A stretch of DNA of 64,000 bases from Eretmocerus hayati (taxonomy: Eukaryota > Arthropoda > Insecta > Hymenoptera > Aphelinidae). Location: NCBI GenBank assembly GCA_029851415.1, contig CM056744.1, positions 9,059,268 to 9,123,267 of the forward strand, written 5' to 3'. A program made the position numbers and the translations under genes. Positions within the stretch are counted from its first letter, which is position 1. The number at the start of each line of letters is the position of its first letter. The notes under the pieces were generated by a model. That model was not told where the DNA came from. It did not search any database and saw only the letters and a program-made list of their open reading frames with translations. This document shows, one piece after another, positions 24,046 to 36,576 of this stretch.

Positions 24046-24867
24046 TTCTACTGTGACATGTATTGTGAACCCAAGAATTTGTTGCTTATCTTTAGATACA
24101 ATGTTTTAAACTTCATCGAGGAGTTTTCAGACTGTTGTACAACATATTATCATCAGATCGCTCACCAATATTTATCATAAAATATTCTTTAATGGGTCAA
24201 TGCTACCATCATACGTCCAACAAATATCAGTGAAAAAAATATGTTATACCTACTTGTACAAAAAAAAATGACCACACATCAAATACAGACCTTTTTATTA
24301 TCGTTTTATATGGTTGACAGGTGAAGCGAACTATCGATTCAGAATGAGTTTTATTTTCTCAACACTTCGGGCACATTAAGTAGAGTTGTGTCTTGGAATA
24401 TTTATCAATTAGTTATTAAGATTCTATGATATTTTGCTCACATGAATTCCATGAGAAATACCTTTTACACAAACACGAGCGTCCTCTTTTGATGCACCTT
24501 GGTTTCTCAATTGGATTATCGCAAAATATATCACACGAGGATTCACACCAGGCAGCTGTAAGTTATTGATGAATGCTTTTTTAAAAATGTTACCAAAATC
24601 AGTAATTCCTGGATCAATTTTATATTTTAAGTTCAGTTTGTTTTAAGACATCTAGTGAAGAGAAGTTTCTGCGATTCTATGGGTTGATTCTCTTGGTTCT
24701 GCGATGCTTTGCCTCTTTAAAAAAGGTATTATAAACTGTGAGCGAGGTACTCAAGAGTAAAATACCCATGCTTGTGAGTTACACGTGTGTGAGATATTAA
24801 AGATTCAAATGAATTTTGTTGACCAATCCAGATAAGATTCAAAGAAACACAGTGCCCAAGGGAAATA
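24046..24867. other. 3' flank of the knottin-mucin gene
   Basis: No canonical AATAAA lies close to the stop. CATAAA near 24177 is a possible variant polyadenylation signal. Otherwise nothing is supported. Confidence 0.3.
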
Positions 24868-26355
24868 ATGGAACACAAATATCAGTAGCAAATTACGGAT
24901 AGTTTCGACCCGATTCGTCGCAAGGAATTCTGGGAAAAAGATCTTGAAGATCACGAAAAAAAAAACTATCGATTCATGAGTTTCAAACATTTTTCACATG
25001 CTATTTTCGATTGACCGTGATCAATGTTGAAAATCTACAAACTTGATTATTCCACCGACAACCTACAACTTTGGTGGAATCGATCACGAACATTCTTACG
25101 GGATGTAAAGGATCGTTTCAAAACCCACAATTTCTTTTTTCTGGAGATCCATCCTGAGTGACGAGCTTGGAAAGAAAAATTTTCATTCCATAGGGTGCTT
25201 ATGGAGAATCACCGAGTCTCTGGCACCTGTTTCATTTTATCCTGCACTATTCTACGATAGATTTTTTTGGGAGAATTTTCCGAGCAAGGCTGTGTCGGCA
25301 AAGATTGAAAGATGAAGAATCAGCGACCGTGTTGAGGTCATTCGCATTCAATGAAGGTTCATCATCTGAGAATGAGGCAAATTTTATCTTACCCGCACAC
25401 ATCTTATGTTGCACGAGCTATATTTTGTTGTGAAAACATTCGAAATTGAATACTCAATCGTAGTACAGATCATTTTGTCTATGACTGAATTTTGCGGGTG
25501 TCCATGAATCGTAGAGATCTTCATCATGAATCTATTTCAAAAAATAGAAGCGATTCTTTGGCTATCACTCGCGAATTCAGAAGTATAAATCCAACCTATT
25601 CATTGAATGCATCGGTCAGACTAATGAGCGTTCTAAAGTTTTAGCAATGAATAATGCTTCCTGTACGATCGAATCCCGCTTCAGATGCAGCGCTTCCTCA
25701 TTTTGAAGATTTTTCATCTGTTTGTTACATCTTGCTCTAAGTAATCAATCTAAGTAACATCTTGCTCTAAGTAACATCTTGCTCTAAGAAATCAATCTGA
25801 GACTAGAGATTTTTTTTTGTAGTGATGTGACCTGGAGATGTTATCCTCCAATAAGTCTTACTTTTCGAGAAAAAGTTGGAAAAGTTCTGATAGATCACAT
25901 TTAAGTTAAATTCTGATAGAAAATTTTGAAAGAATCGGTTATTTTATGTCTACGTTTGGTGGCGTGACATTTATTTGGTGCACTTTTGCACAAGAAGAAA
26001 GCGAGAAGAGATGAAACTTGTATCAGACTCGGTATCTCCATGAGCATCCTATGTCACAAAGAGTTTCCTTCCCAAGCTGGTCAATCGGACAGGAGTGATC
26101 GTAAAAGGATTTTCAAAAGAAAATTGTAGGTTTTGGAACAATCCAGGACATTTCGTAAGAATTTGTGTGATCGATCCCATCAAAGTTGTAGGTGATCGAT
26201 TGAAGATAAACTTTTTTAGATTTTCAATGTTCATCACAAGACACTCAGATAGCACGTACGACATGTTAAAAATACGTGAATCGATAGTTTTCCTCGTGAT
26301 TGTCAAGACACTCTTTCCAGAATCGTCTTACGACTCGATTTTATTCGTGTTCCAC
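24868..26355. mobile_element. Diverged inverted repeat, arms of about 250-280 bp
   Basis: Left arm about 24868-25146 and right arm about 26113-26355 match inverted: AAAACTATCGATTCA near 24962 faces TGAATCGATAGTTTT at 26277-26291, and CACCGACAACCTACAACTTTGGTGG-like sequence near 25056 faces the CAAAGTTGTAGGTGATCG region near 26179. This explains mirrored frames of 61 and 119 codons. The 1-kb loop contains ATCTTGCTCTAAGTAA repeated two to three times (about 25728-25790). Confidence 0.6.
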
Positions 26356-27061
26356 TCTTTTCGTAGGTACTGTATGTTTATTAACAAGGAAAGCTCCAGG
26401 TCTTTGGAAGACAGATCTTTTCATGAAACTCTAAGAAATTACTTGTTTTGGTGAGTAATGAAAGTATCTCCATGGGTTACTTCCAATGAGCCTCATATCC
26501 AGAGCTGCAGGGCCCTGGCCAATGTCCATTTCGGAGATTTTTTCGCCGTTTTGAGGTTATATTGATCCTCCAGCGATTCCTTCCAACCTTCGATCGAGTG
26601 AACTCTGTCGGGCCTCAGATGAGTTATCCTCATTTAACAGATTTCCATACACATTTCAAATGAGCAGGAGAGATTATCACTCACCAACAAGAAACACATG
26701 AATGTGCTCTCCCCGCACTTTTGCCAATACCTAGGTATAATAATGTACCTCTTCTGACTCAATGACAGCAACGCCATACATTTAGATCTGAGTTTTGCAT
26801 CTTTGTATGCTTTATCTCACCTCGATGAACATTGATAACAATGTATCCTGAGCAAAACAGGGGAAGTCATCCTAGATTTCCTGCTAGAATGGAAAGTTTA
26901 TCTTCCATCTCCATACGTTCACATGGCTTGGAATAGCTCATCCTGGCATCCAGTTGTTCCACAAGCATCACAAACTCTGAATGAACAAAAGTACCACAGA
27001 GAGTCGTATTGTGAACGTGGTCAGTTGAGCCTTGATGCGAATTAACACTCATCTGATCTCC

Positions 27062-27241
27062 AAATACACTTCACATTGACCGCCTCCCAAATTCACTAAC
27101 TATTCAGAAGATGCTTGCCATTACATTTTATACCATCAACTTTTGAGAAGTTACTGCAAAGTTGATGGAATAAAATGTAATGGCAAGCATCTTCTGAATA
27201 GTTAGTGAATTTGGGAGGCGGTCAATGTGAAGTGTATTTGC
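27062..27241. repeat. 83-bp nearly perfect hairpin at the apex of the element
   Basis: 27062-27144 and 27159-27241 are reverse complements with one mismatch that I can see, around a 14-base loop. Transcription would give one long double-stranded RNA stem. Confidence 0.9.
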
Positions 27242-27248
27242 AGATCAG

Positions 27249-27429
27249 CCACCGTGGCCTCGTGGATAAGGTCCTTATTCAACGCAGAGGCTCGAATCTC
27301 GGTCGGCACCAATGTAAATTTTCATAAGTGCTCTTTGGCGGCCTCGGTGGTTCGGAACTCACCTTAAACTGTAGGTCCCACAGAATAACCTCGAAAAGAG
27401 GTTAATTATGCATTTATGAAGAAAAAAAG
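27249..27429 (+). mobile_element. tRNA-derived SINE
   Basis: About 181 bp starting GCCACCGTGGCCTCGTGGAT, with an A-box-like TGGCCTCGTGG (27256) and a B-box-like GGCTCGAATCT (27290), spaced as in a tRNA gene. It ends in an A-rich tail (GAAAAAAAG, to 27429). The surrounding inverted repeat has no matching sequence in its other arm, so the segment is an insertion. The tRNA head has no recognisable anticodon arm. No clear target duplication. Confidence 0.65.
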
Positions 27430-27689
27430 TTTCAATTCTGCGCCAAGGCTCAACTGCCCACGTTCACAATGACTCTCTGTGGACTGTGGTACTTTTGTTC
27501 TTACAGAGTTTGTGATGTTTGTGGAACAACTGGGTGCCTGGATGAGCTATCCCAAGCCATGGGAATATATGAAGATGCAATATCATCCCCAGAATGATGG
27601 TTTGAGCAGAGATGCAGGATAAAATCTCCATTCTAGCAGAAAATCTAGGCTGACTTCGCCTGTTTTGCTCAAGATACTTTGTTATTAAA

Positions 27690-28923
27690 TCCCGCGATAT
27701 GTGGCGGAGCATACAAACCCATACCTTAATTTCTCACAAAACAACACATTTCCCAGACTTTTATGGAGATTTGTGTTCCGATGACCTGGTGCTCTCCTTG
27801 TGAGTATATTAGTTGGTTTCAGGAGGATTCAGTGCTCTTCTCAGTAACGCATAAAAAAGTGATAGGCTGCATTCGAGACTGGGTTTTATCCCAAATATTC
27901 CCAAATATTCTGAGAATACTTGTCACTGAACCCATATGAGTCAATGGTCCAAAGGGTTGATTCTATGATAAAGTTAGGATAATAGAACTCATTTCTCACT
28001 AATGAGGATTCCCATACTGGTGAACCTTAGAAACGGAATTTCCGATATACAAACTAAACTGAATCAGAAGGATATGTGAAAAAGTTATGTTGAATCAGGT
28101 ATTTAGTTATAACACTTCTAGGGAAATTGATTCAGAGAATGAATAATTCAGAAAATGCAAGATCAAATTTGATACTCACGGAACAATATGCGTATCTCCT
28201 CCGTCATCGGAACACTTTTATGGCATGATCCGATATCTGTTGAGTGAAAGTGGGAATTGAATATTGAACGTCTGTCATACGCTAAATTCTTTGGAGTAGA
28301 TTTTTACCTCAAGCGGATGAAATTTCTACCCGAAAAATTACTGGAATATAGCCAATCGAGTCTGACTGAAAATTCTAGCCCAGAAATAGGACCGGAACAG
28401 TCGTCAAAAATGAACGGCAGATTTGGCGTGAATTTTGAAATGAACGCCTTGGAATTGATGTAATTTTTCGTCATGCTCGAGGATACTCTTGAATTTTTTA
28501 TTGCAAATTCGAGCCATTCGAGTTTCGGAAGAAGAAATTTGCAAGGTATCTATTGTTCACGAGACTTCGAAAAATAATGCAAAATAGTTACATAAGGGAG
28601 TTTTGAACATAGAGAGGTTTTGAATCATACCAAAGGATCGAGTGACATATTCCTGCCAATCTATCAAATCTTGTTGTGGTCACATATCTTTGGGAGCCTT
28701 GATTTGTAATAAATTAATGGGAAACTCTGATATTCAATCACATCAATGATTGATTCGAAAGTTTACTCAACACGATTAACAAACAACAACACGTTTTTCC
28801 ATCCCAGCTTGGACTGGAAAACGTCTCCAGTACAACGCTTGGACTGGGATTTTAGTATCTTGAACTAATATTTGTACTCGATCGATACGATCAAGCACTG
28901 TATTTATCACTGGCGGGAATCAC
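27690..28923. other. Gene-free stretch
   Basis: About 1.2 kb, no supported feature. A 68-codon plus-strand frame (28257-28463) shows nothing recognisable. Confidence 0.4.
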
Positions 28924-29246
28924 AAATGATTGAATTTCAATTGATCGGCTTTGGCCAGTAGCATTGTGTCAACAAATTTCGCTGACTCATGTCATAGATC
29001 TAGTTGAATTACTTCAACTCGAACTATGCACCTCCAAGCCTAGCGTAGAGTCAAAATTTATTCCATATGTCTCTTCTCACCCTTACAATTTCCATCAAAA
29101 TCCTCCAAGTTAACCTCGCAACCATACGAGGCTTGGAGGTGCATAGTTCGAGTTGATATAATTCAACTCGATCTATGACATGAGTTAGCGAAATTTGTTG
29201 ACACAATGCTACTGGCAAAAGCCGATCGATTGAAATTCAATCATTT
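28924..29246. mobile_element. 323-bp hairpin element, arms of about 120 bp
   Basis: AAATGATTGAATTTCAATTG at the left end is inverted at the right end. The arms remain highly similar inward (CATGTCATAGATCTAGTTGAAT facing ATTCAACTCGATCTATGACATG) to a GCACCTCCAAGCCT dyad around an 80-base loop. Confidence 0.75.
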
Positions 29247-30161
29247 AGTATTTTGAGGTAGAAATCCACCCCAAAACGGCTCGAATAAAGGGCTCAGTTG
29301 ATCCTCATTTGACAGGAAACATCACTCCAAGGAAGCATGAGTGATCAATTTACTCAATAGTTGAATAATGTATATTTTTTTGACCATCTAATGTCTCCCC
29401 CTAAGGAAAAGTATGATTCATTCTCACATTACTAGATCAAAGAGTCACTAATATTTTTCAATCCTTAATTCAATTACCTGGATCTGACGATTGAACAACA
29501 GAAAATATCCACATGTAGAAAAAAGTTTGGATTGTCAAGATATTAGTTGCCATGGTTTTATCCAATATCTTAAACGGTAGCTCTTGCTGCGGCACCACTA
29601 TACTGAATTTTCAATAGCACATTCATGATTATGAAATATTCATCGATGTCCATACACCATCCATTCTTTCGTATTTTCCTGAACGAAGAACATCGAACGA
29701 AATCCAAATATGTGCAGAGCATACAGAACGATTCATTAACGAAGCACGGAACATTTTCTAATAGTCAATAGAACTGACGAAACTGTTCAATGATAGTCTT
29801 GTGTCAACACATGACGATTACGAGTGGAGTTTTTAAAAATGATTTGGTTGACAATTTAATCAAGAGTTTGCGATGCCCATCCTTGACAATGAATTCTCGT
29901 TCTCTTAGTTAAATTGAAATACAATTTATTGGTTTAGGCTTAACCCGACATAAAGTAATGTACAATTTGAAAATTTTGGAGAAGAACATAGATGGAAAAA
30001 ATAAGCTCGTCCTGGAATTTGGGGAACGATTCTGAGTTTTTGGTCATAACAAGCATGCCTGGTGGATCCTGCAGGACCCATTAATAATATGTTGAACTTC
30101 ATACATTCATATCAATATGATACATGCCTCTCAAGGCTCCATCATCTTGTTTCAGAACATA
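29247..30161. other. Gene-free stretch
   Basis: No supported feature in this AT-rich interval. Confidence 0.4.
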
Positions 30162-30465
30162 CCGTCAAATTGGGTAATTTTGGTACGTTTTCGTTGCTTT
30201 TTATTTTATTTGGCTCAGCATTCCAACATACATTGACAAAACCCACTTCTATTAGTAGTCAATCTCAAGCTTACAGTTTCAGCTTACGATTGACTACAAA
30301 GTTCAATTTTACGAGTTCAAGCCGGAGTTATTAGCAATTGAAGAAGTGTTCCAAAGTTAGACCCCGATCGGGCAACTTTGGTACACTTACAGAATATCTC
30401 AATTCTACCCACCACCATGCGAGTGAATTAATTTTAATCGTTCAGAAGTCTTATTTTGAGCTGTA

Positions 30466-30778
30466 TGAAACATTTCAAAACCTCATAGACCATCACTCGA
30501 CTCAAGGTGAGATGAAAAATAGCTGTCATAGGAAGGTGTTCTGAAGTTACCCTATCCTCTTGCTTCTTATCTAGAGTGGGGTAACTTTGGTACACTTGCA
30601 ACATATTTCAATTTGGCACACAGTCTTCTTCTGAACTGTCTGAAACATTTCAAGACCTCATAGACCATCACTCGACTCAAAACGAGATGGAAAGAAGCTG
30701 TCATATAAGGAAGTTGTACTGGAGTTACCCTATTCTCATGCTTCTTACCTAGAGTGGGGTAACTTTGGTGCACTTTTT
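30466..30778 (+). repeat. 175-bp tandem duplication
   Basis: CCTCATAGACCATCACTCGA starts at 30481 and again at 30656. The two units share most of their sequence and each ends with a GAGTGGGGTAACTTTGG motif. Confidence 0.8.
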
Positions 30779-31044
30779 CATGGTTTTTTTTGTCCTGTTT
30801 TTCATTTATTAAAATTCTGAATGCTGTAAATACCCTAATGTAACGATGATTTCTTCAATATGGTGATATATGTGATAGAAATGTAGCATTATTCATCCGT
30901 AGATCGTTCCGGAACACTTCTTGCCAGGTATACTAACTTGACCACTTGCGTATCGGTGCCTAAATCACCCTTTTTGGAAAAAAACTCCGACAAACGACTA
31001 CAATCATTCACACGGGAGCTACGCGTAGTCAACACATTGTTCAT

Positions 31045-32918
31045 GTGAGAGGTTCTACAGAACTTTTGACATTAGGCATACTGCTCGCTATCTCTGAACC
31101 TTCAAAAGATTATCAAAGTGTCGGAGTTGATTTGAATAGGTTCGAGGGCCTCGGAATGTGTACTCTATTCGCTGTTCTGTCAAAAGAATCTGTTTATCCA
31201 CAGCACGGCCCGCAACCCTCATTCTTTGGGTATCTCTTAGCGTACTCGCGCCGTTTTTTGATTTCTTCAGCCTGCTGCAAAAATAACATTGCTCGAAAAA
31301 TTCTGCCAAAATTCAGTGACATTTTAGGCACCCTGTATATTGAGAAAAGATTGGTTTCAGACGCGTGCCTTCAACGTGGCGTTCATAAACAAACGTCGAA
31401 GTCGCGTAACCGTGTTTTCACGAAAAGTTGAGATCTCCCGTACTGAGCTTATAAAAAAAATAACATTCGCGATAGTTACATGATCGAAACGGATTTCAAT
31501 AGCTTGAAACAACACGAAAAATATCTTGTTTGGTTTGGGTGCGTGCGACCAATTGCGTTCAAATGATAGCATCAAGAAGATGGGTCAGTTCATGCGCCCA
31601 CTCGACTCAAAATGGTCAAATTTCCACGGCACGAGGGGGAGAAGGGGGGCACGCTCCTGGAATGTTTTGCCCATTTTTCTCCACCTATTTTTGAACAATA
31701 TCCCATAGTTCTCATGTCCTGATATGGAATGTTATTTGAGTGAGAAGCATTACAAGAATTGTATCGAAGGGGTCGATGTGATCGAGCCCGTCTCAGCACT
31801 TCTATGAGGTTGCAATCGCTCATATCATCTTGGAAACAGATTAATCACACCAGAGAACCCATTCTACCTTCAAATGCCACCATAGACTTTATTCAAAAAT
31901 TTTACGGTCAATTGAAGAATTACGGACGAGGCGCCAGATCTTGAGCAGAAGGAATTTCAGAGCTCCGGCTTGTCGTACAGGCTTATCAAACATAGACACA
32001 GCATTACGCTGTAGATGTGTATGTTTGTGCTCACCGGTAAACATTGTAGAGAATTTTGGACGACTGTGTACGGCAGCGGGGGGGGGGGGGCTTGTAGTTA
32101 TTCGCGCAACTAGTTGTTTCCTGATCCTGAGCTCTACTATCAATATCGGTTTCGGGCATTTGACGACAACTCTGTGCAAATCGACTATTATAACCATCTT
32201 GAAAGGATTTTAAAATTAGATACATGGGAAATAGCTTGCGTGGTGCTAAATCGTCGATTGTGACAGGATATTCAATATTCTTGATTCATGGAGAATAGTG
32301 AGAACAATGCTCGAGTCAAGAGGGAAAAATCGACACTTAAACGAGAGGAGCAAGAGGAGCCATTGGAGAAGAAAAAAGAAAAAACAATAGCATTTGCCAT
32401 ATCTGCTTAAAATATGGAGCTCTACCTCGTGATTATCACTACTCTCGCCATCAGCACCACCCATGTACTGTCGATCGAAAAACACTCTGGGACCTTAGTA
32501 TTCAAATATATATATATATTCACAATCCCGAATCATACAAAGACGCGCTGAAATGATTCTAGTTTCCAGAGCCATTTTCCTTGAATACCCCTCGGGGTGT
32601 AATAACGAGCTGGCGAGGCAGAAAAATCGTTGCTTTTCAGTCAGAATTACTCAAAAATCTGACCGATAACCACATCTAGCAGTGCGCGAATGATCCGATG
32701 GGTTTACATTCGACTGAGAGTATCTAAAAGTCCTTTGGACTTCTGTGAACGTTTTTGGTTGGTACAGAAATAACATTCCCCCAAATTAGTGGGCACGCAC
32801 TTTTCCACTCCTTTTTGAGGTTCTAGTTACCACTCAAATTGATTCCAGACGCGTGCCATGAAAAAAAAAAATTCATTCTGCAGTAACCCAAATGTCAAAA
32901 GTTCTGTAGAACCTCTCA
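31045..32918. repeat. Inner inverted repeat, 28-bp perfect ends
   Basis: TGAGAGGTTCTACAGAACTT followed by TTGACATT at 31045-31072 is exactly inverted at about 32891-32918. Weaker similarity continues inward (GGCATACTGC against GGGTTACTGC). Probably a nested element or the core of the surrounding one. Confidence 0.6.
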
Positions 32919-33051
32919 TGTGTGTGCCAAGAAGGGAGGATAGCTTTCAGAGCAATAGAATCATTTACCTTGCCGAACGCAGCTCTGAACGTCATTTCTC
33001 AGGGATGTACCAAAGTTTCACCCACTGTACCAAAGTTGCCCAATTCGACGG

Positions 33052-33793
33052 TACCTAACTATTTCATGTAGTTGTTGAGGTCTACCATGCGTCTCCAAGT
33101 TTCTAGACCACTTTAAGAAAATAGTTCGGCCAAATTTTCAAATTAGTAAAAATGACCCATGACTGTACGAGCACTCAATCGGGTTTGATTCTACATAGGT
33201 GTTTTCAGTGGTGTAAACAGCAGCACTCTTTTGACGAAGAATGCTTACCTAGAATAATCTTATGAATAATCGAATTTATGAGAAATCTCAACATGACGCT
33301 TCACATGACGGGACAAATAACTGACGTTCTAGAATGTTTTATGAGATTCTGAGTGCATTGCGCCCAATCGGAACCTCCAAAGAAGTGAATCAAATTAAAC
33401 AACCAAATATCAACCCATTTTAAATGGTCTCGGTTTTATTCTATGGGTTTAAAAAACTCAAGATTTCAGAGACTAATTAGAGACAGTAGGTGGTGGTGTC
33501 TGTTTGTTCATAAGTGCACATTTTAAAGTTGTACTTTGAGTACAGAATCGGTAAAAAACCATGTAGAGAAGATTTGGAGCTCTATGTTGTATGGACCATT
33601 TTTTTCACACAAAATTACTCACTACAGTGGGTGATAAGTTTTTGAGTGAAGACTCATATCTCATTATTGAGCGCAGATGTACGAAAACGAGGCAGAATCA
33701 TGCCCTTTTTTCCATCGCCAAAAGTATTTCATACGTCATACACGTGAAAGTCAAATGTCATAGTAAACAGAGTGTCTAATGGGTTATAATATT
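33052..33793. other. Gene-free stretch
   Basis: No supported feature. Confidence 0.4.
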
Positions 33794-34776
33794 ATCCTTC
33801 CCCCCTCCATTCACTTTTTTCAAAAGTATAACTTGGCGAGTATGAGTTTGTTCCTCAAAACTTACTGATTTCCATCAGGTTTTCACAGTAAAAATAATGA
33901 TTGATTCAAATCAGCTGTATTACATAGTTTCAACTCTTGAAAGAAATGAAATCAAAGGAACTATGTCGAGTATTTCTGTAAGTTTGAGAGACCAACCATT
34001 TACCGGGCAAAATACTTATGGCATTGTTTCAACTCGTGAAAGGAATGAAATGAATAAGAAACCATGTCAAAAGTTTTTCGAACAAGTTCGATTGTATAAG
34101 GTGATGGATTTCGGAAATTTTGCGCGGTCTTTCTTATTCGTTGTTTGTCAAATCCAAACCTTGAATTGGAAGAATTGAAGAAATCAAGTATAGTTGATTA
34201 AGGAATCACGCTAATTATTCTCGAAACTGTAGATTTTTTTTGAAAATGTGGAGCGAATCACTCGTTGCTCTTATATGATAATTCATATAATACATGAAAG
34301 AGCAACGAGTGATTCGCTCCACATTTTCAAAAAAAATCTACAGTTTCGAGAATAATTAGCGTGATTCCTTAATCAAATATACTTGATTTCTTCAATTCTT
34401 CCAATTCAAGGTTTGGATTTGACAAACAACGAATAAGAAAGACCGCGCAAAATTTCCGAAATCCATCACCTTATACAATCGAACTTGTTCGAAAAACTCT
34501 CGACATGGTTTCTTATTCATTTCATTCCTTTCACGAGTTGAAACAATGCCATATGTGTTTTGCCCGGTAAATGGTTGGTCTCTCAAACTTACAGAAATAC
34601 TCTACATAGTTCCTCTGATTTTATTTCTTTTAAGAGTCGAAACTACGTAATACAGCTGATTTGAATCAATCATCATTTTTACTGTGAAAACCTGATAAAA
34701 ATCAATAAGTTTTGAGGAACAAACTCATACTCGCCAAGTTATACTTTTGAAAAAAGTGAATGGAGGGGGGAAGGAT
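33794..34776. mobile_element. 983-bp near-perfect palindrome
   Basis: 33794-34272 is the reverse complement of about 34299-34776, with 26 unpaired bases at the apex. Both ends read ATCCTTCCCCCCTCC inward. The inner ~190 bp of each arm differ by about one base, while the outer part differs every 15-25 bases. The same protein-like frame appears on both strands (plus 33897-34178, minus 34392-34586) only because of the palindrome. It contains a diverged direct repeat (TTCAACTC[TG]TGAAAG[GA]AATG). No target duplication seen. Confidence 0.9.
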
Positions 34777-36310
34777 CTAATTTCTTTCTTATGAAAATTA
34801 AAACGAAGAAATGAGCTTCCTTATCTAATCACGGCTTTTGAGAATCTGTTAATCACATATCCCTCTAGAATATAAACAACTATTTCACTCAGATCATCTT
34901 TTTGATCAAGTTGACTTGGAGCGGCTCTTGATTTACTTGAGAAATTCTTCAATATTATTCCACCCAAGTATTGATTCTATACTTTTGAACGAGACATTAC
35001 TCTTTATCTCATTCTAGAACTTACCTCATTTATAAGAATTTGGACGATTTCTTTATCACAATCATAATATCAATGCTTGAACAATATGAGACATTCCTTA
35101 TTCAGAGAGAAAGTCGGGATGTTATGATTGTGATTAGAAATCTCCACAAGAATTAGATTCCTCATTATTCAGGATCTGTTTTGGAACCAGAAGATTAGCA
35201 TATTCCTGGTTTTAAACTTAATATCAATATTTGGAGTGAAATAGTATCAAGGAATAATACAAGAGGAGCAAAAGTCGCTCCAAATCAAATTTAGTCACAA
35301 GATATTTTGAGTGACATAGGTTTTGCTACCCTACATAAATCTATGATTCACTGATAGTCAAAAGCTGTTAGCAGAATCTCAAGCTTCAACTGCTATAGTG
35401 TCCAAAAATTCAAATTCCCATCTTTATCTTCTCCACATCACATCTCAACTCATGAGTTACTACCCATGATTTCAAACGTTCTTGGAGCAGCAATAACTCT
35501 GCTAGAACTTTTTAGTAGTACTACATGGACCCATGAGTCGCATGTATGATTGTGACGATGAAAGAGTTATCAATCTGGATCTGAAATATTGTGGAAGTGT
35601 GTGGTAGTTCTATCAAAAGTGCTTGACCACTTGCCAATATTTCTTGTCACATACCAGCTTTCAAGCTTCTTAGTTGATGACACCAATGAATAAAACTCAA
35701 AATCAACTCAGAAGCAGTCAGAATATGTCTGATTCTCACAGCGATATCGACTCTGGATTGTAATATCAATAGACCAAGAGTAAGATAATGACCGCTCAAT
35801 CTCTATTCATTTAGATTATTCAGTGTATGCATGTAATAACATATAATCAATCACTGAAACTTCCCATCCAACTTTTGACTGGATGTTCAGAAAAAATAAC
35901 ATGGAAAGCAATATCACAAGTATTAACGCAGATGAAGTGACTTATTCGACCACAAAGCCATATTCTCATGTACTTGGCAAATGCTCCCTGATTTTTCTGA
36001 AGACTGAAGACACTTGGTACTGCATCACATACAAGACTTCAAAGTTGCATCTATAAACTCCTAATCTGATGGGGCGAAGAATCCCAGCATACATCTTGCA
36101 CTTCTCACAATATACCTACCGCGTTTAAGAATACCTTTCTCTCAATAGCTCCTGTTTCCATGAAAACATACACATTTTGCATCTATTTTGTCCAAACAAG
36201 ATAATGCATGCACTGATTGAGATTGCGGCACCGCGATGGATGGCGATGTAAACAAAGCAGACGGATTTCCTCTCTCTCCTCTCTCTCACTTACTCGTCGA
36301 CAACTCTCGA

Positions 36311-36369
36311 ATCGAAGCTGTGCGTACGAGGTCTAAACAAATCGAAGCTGCATTCGAGGGTCTAAACAA
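36311..36369 (+). repeat. Two tandem 29-30-bp units
   Basis: ATCGAAGCTG...GGTCTAAACAA occurs twice in a row (36311-36340, 36341-36369), 210 bp before a TATA-like box. Confidence 0.7.
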
Positions 36370-36576
36370 ATCGAATGGATAATTTTTTTGAGGCGGTGAA
36401 AATTGGCGAAGTGAAATAAAAGTCCCAGCGGTCAGAATCGGATAATTGATGACACGAACAGTGAGTCCATATTAAAACAGCCCTGAATAGAGAGGCAGGA
36501 GATGTTTGTGCACCCGGGTGGTTGAAATGAGTAAGATGGGAGAAATGTGTGAGGTTAGAAAACACCCAATTCAAAG

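Larger units (their letters stand above)
26833..27688. mobile_element. Inverted-repeat element split by a SINE
   Basis: The outer ends pair (TGATAACAATGTATCCTGAGC near 26833, and a reverse complement ending at 27688). Arms of about 210 and 240 bp match with clear divergence, for example GTTGTTCCACAAGCATCACAAACTC against GAGTTTGTGATGTTTGTGGAAC. The centre is a nearly perfect hairpin (27062-27241). The right arm is interrupted by a tRNA-derived SINE at 27249-27429, after which the arm resumes at the matching base. Confidence 0.75.
30162..33051. mobile_element. 2.9-kb TA-flanked element with repeated GGGGTAACTTTGGTACACT motifs
   Basis: The left end CCGTCAAATTGGGTAATTTTGG and the right end (reverse complement CCGTCGAATTGGGCAACTTTGG) are inverted copies, each bordered by TA (30160-30161, 33052-33053). 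The motif GGGGTAACTTTGGTACACT or close variants recur at about 30173, 30367, 30581, 30756 and inverted near 33007 and 33028. An inner inverted repeat (31045 and 32918) suggests nesting. Frames up to 128 codons (plus 31045-31431) show no transposase motif. A run of 13 G lies at 32078-32090. TA flanks suggest Tc1/mariner-like integration. Confidence 0.6.

Noticed and set aside
31045..31431. 128-codon frame starting inside the 2.9-kb TA-flanked element, considered as transposase
   Set aside because: No DDE/D motif or helix-turn-helix pattern visible, and it begins in a terminal-repeat sequence.
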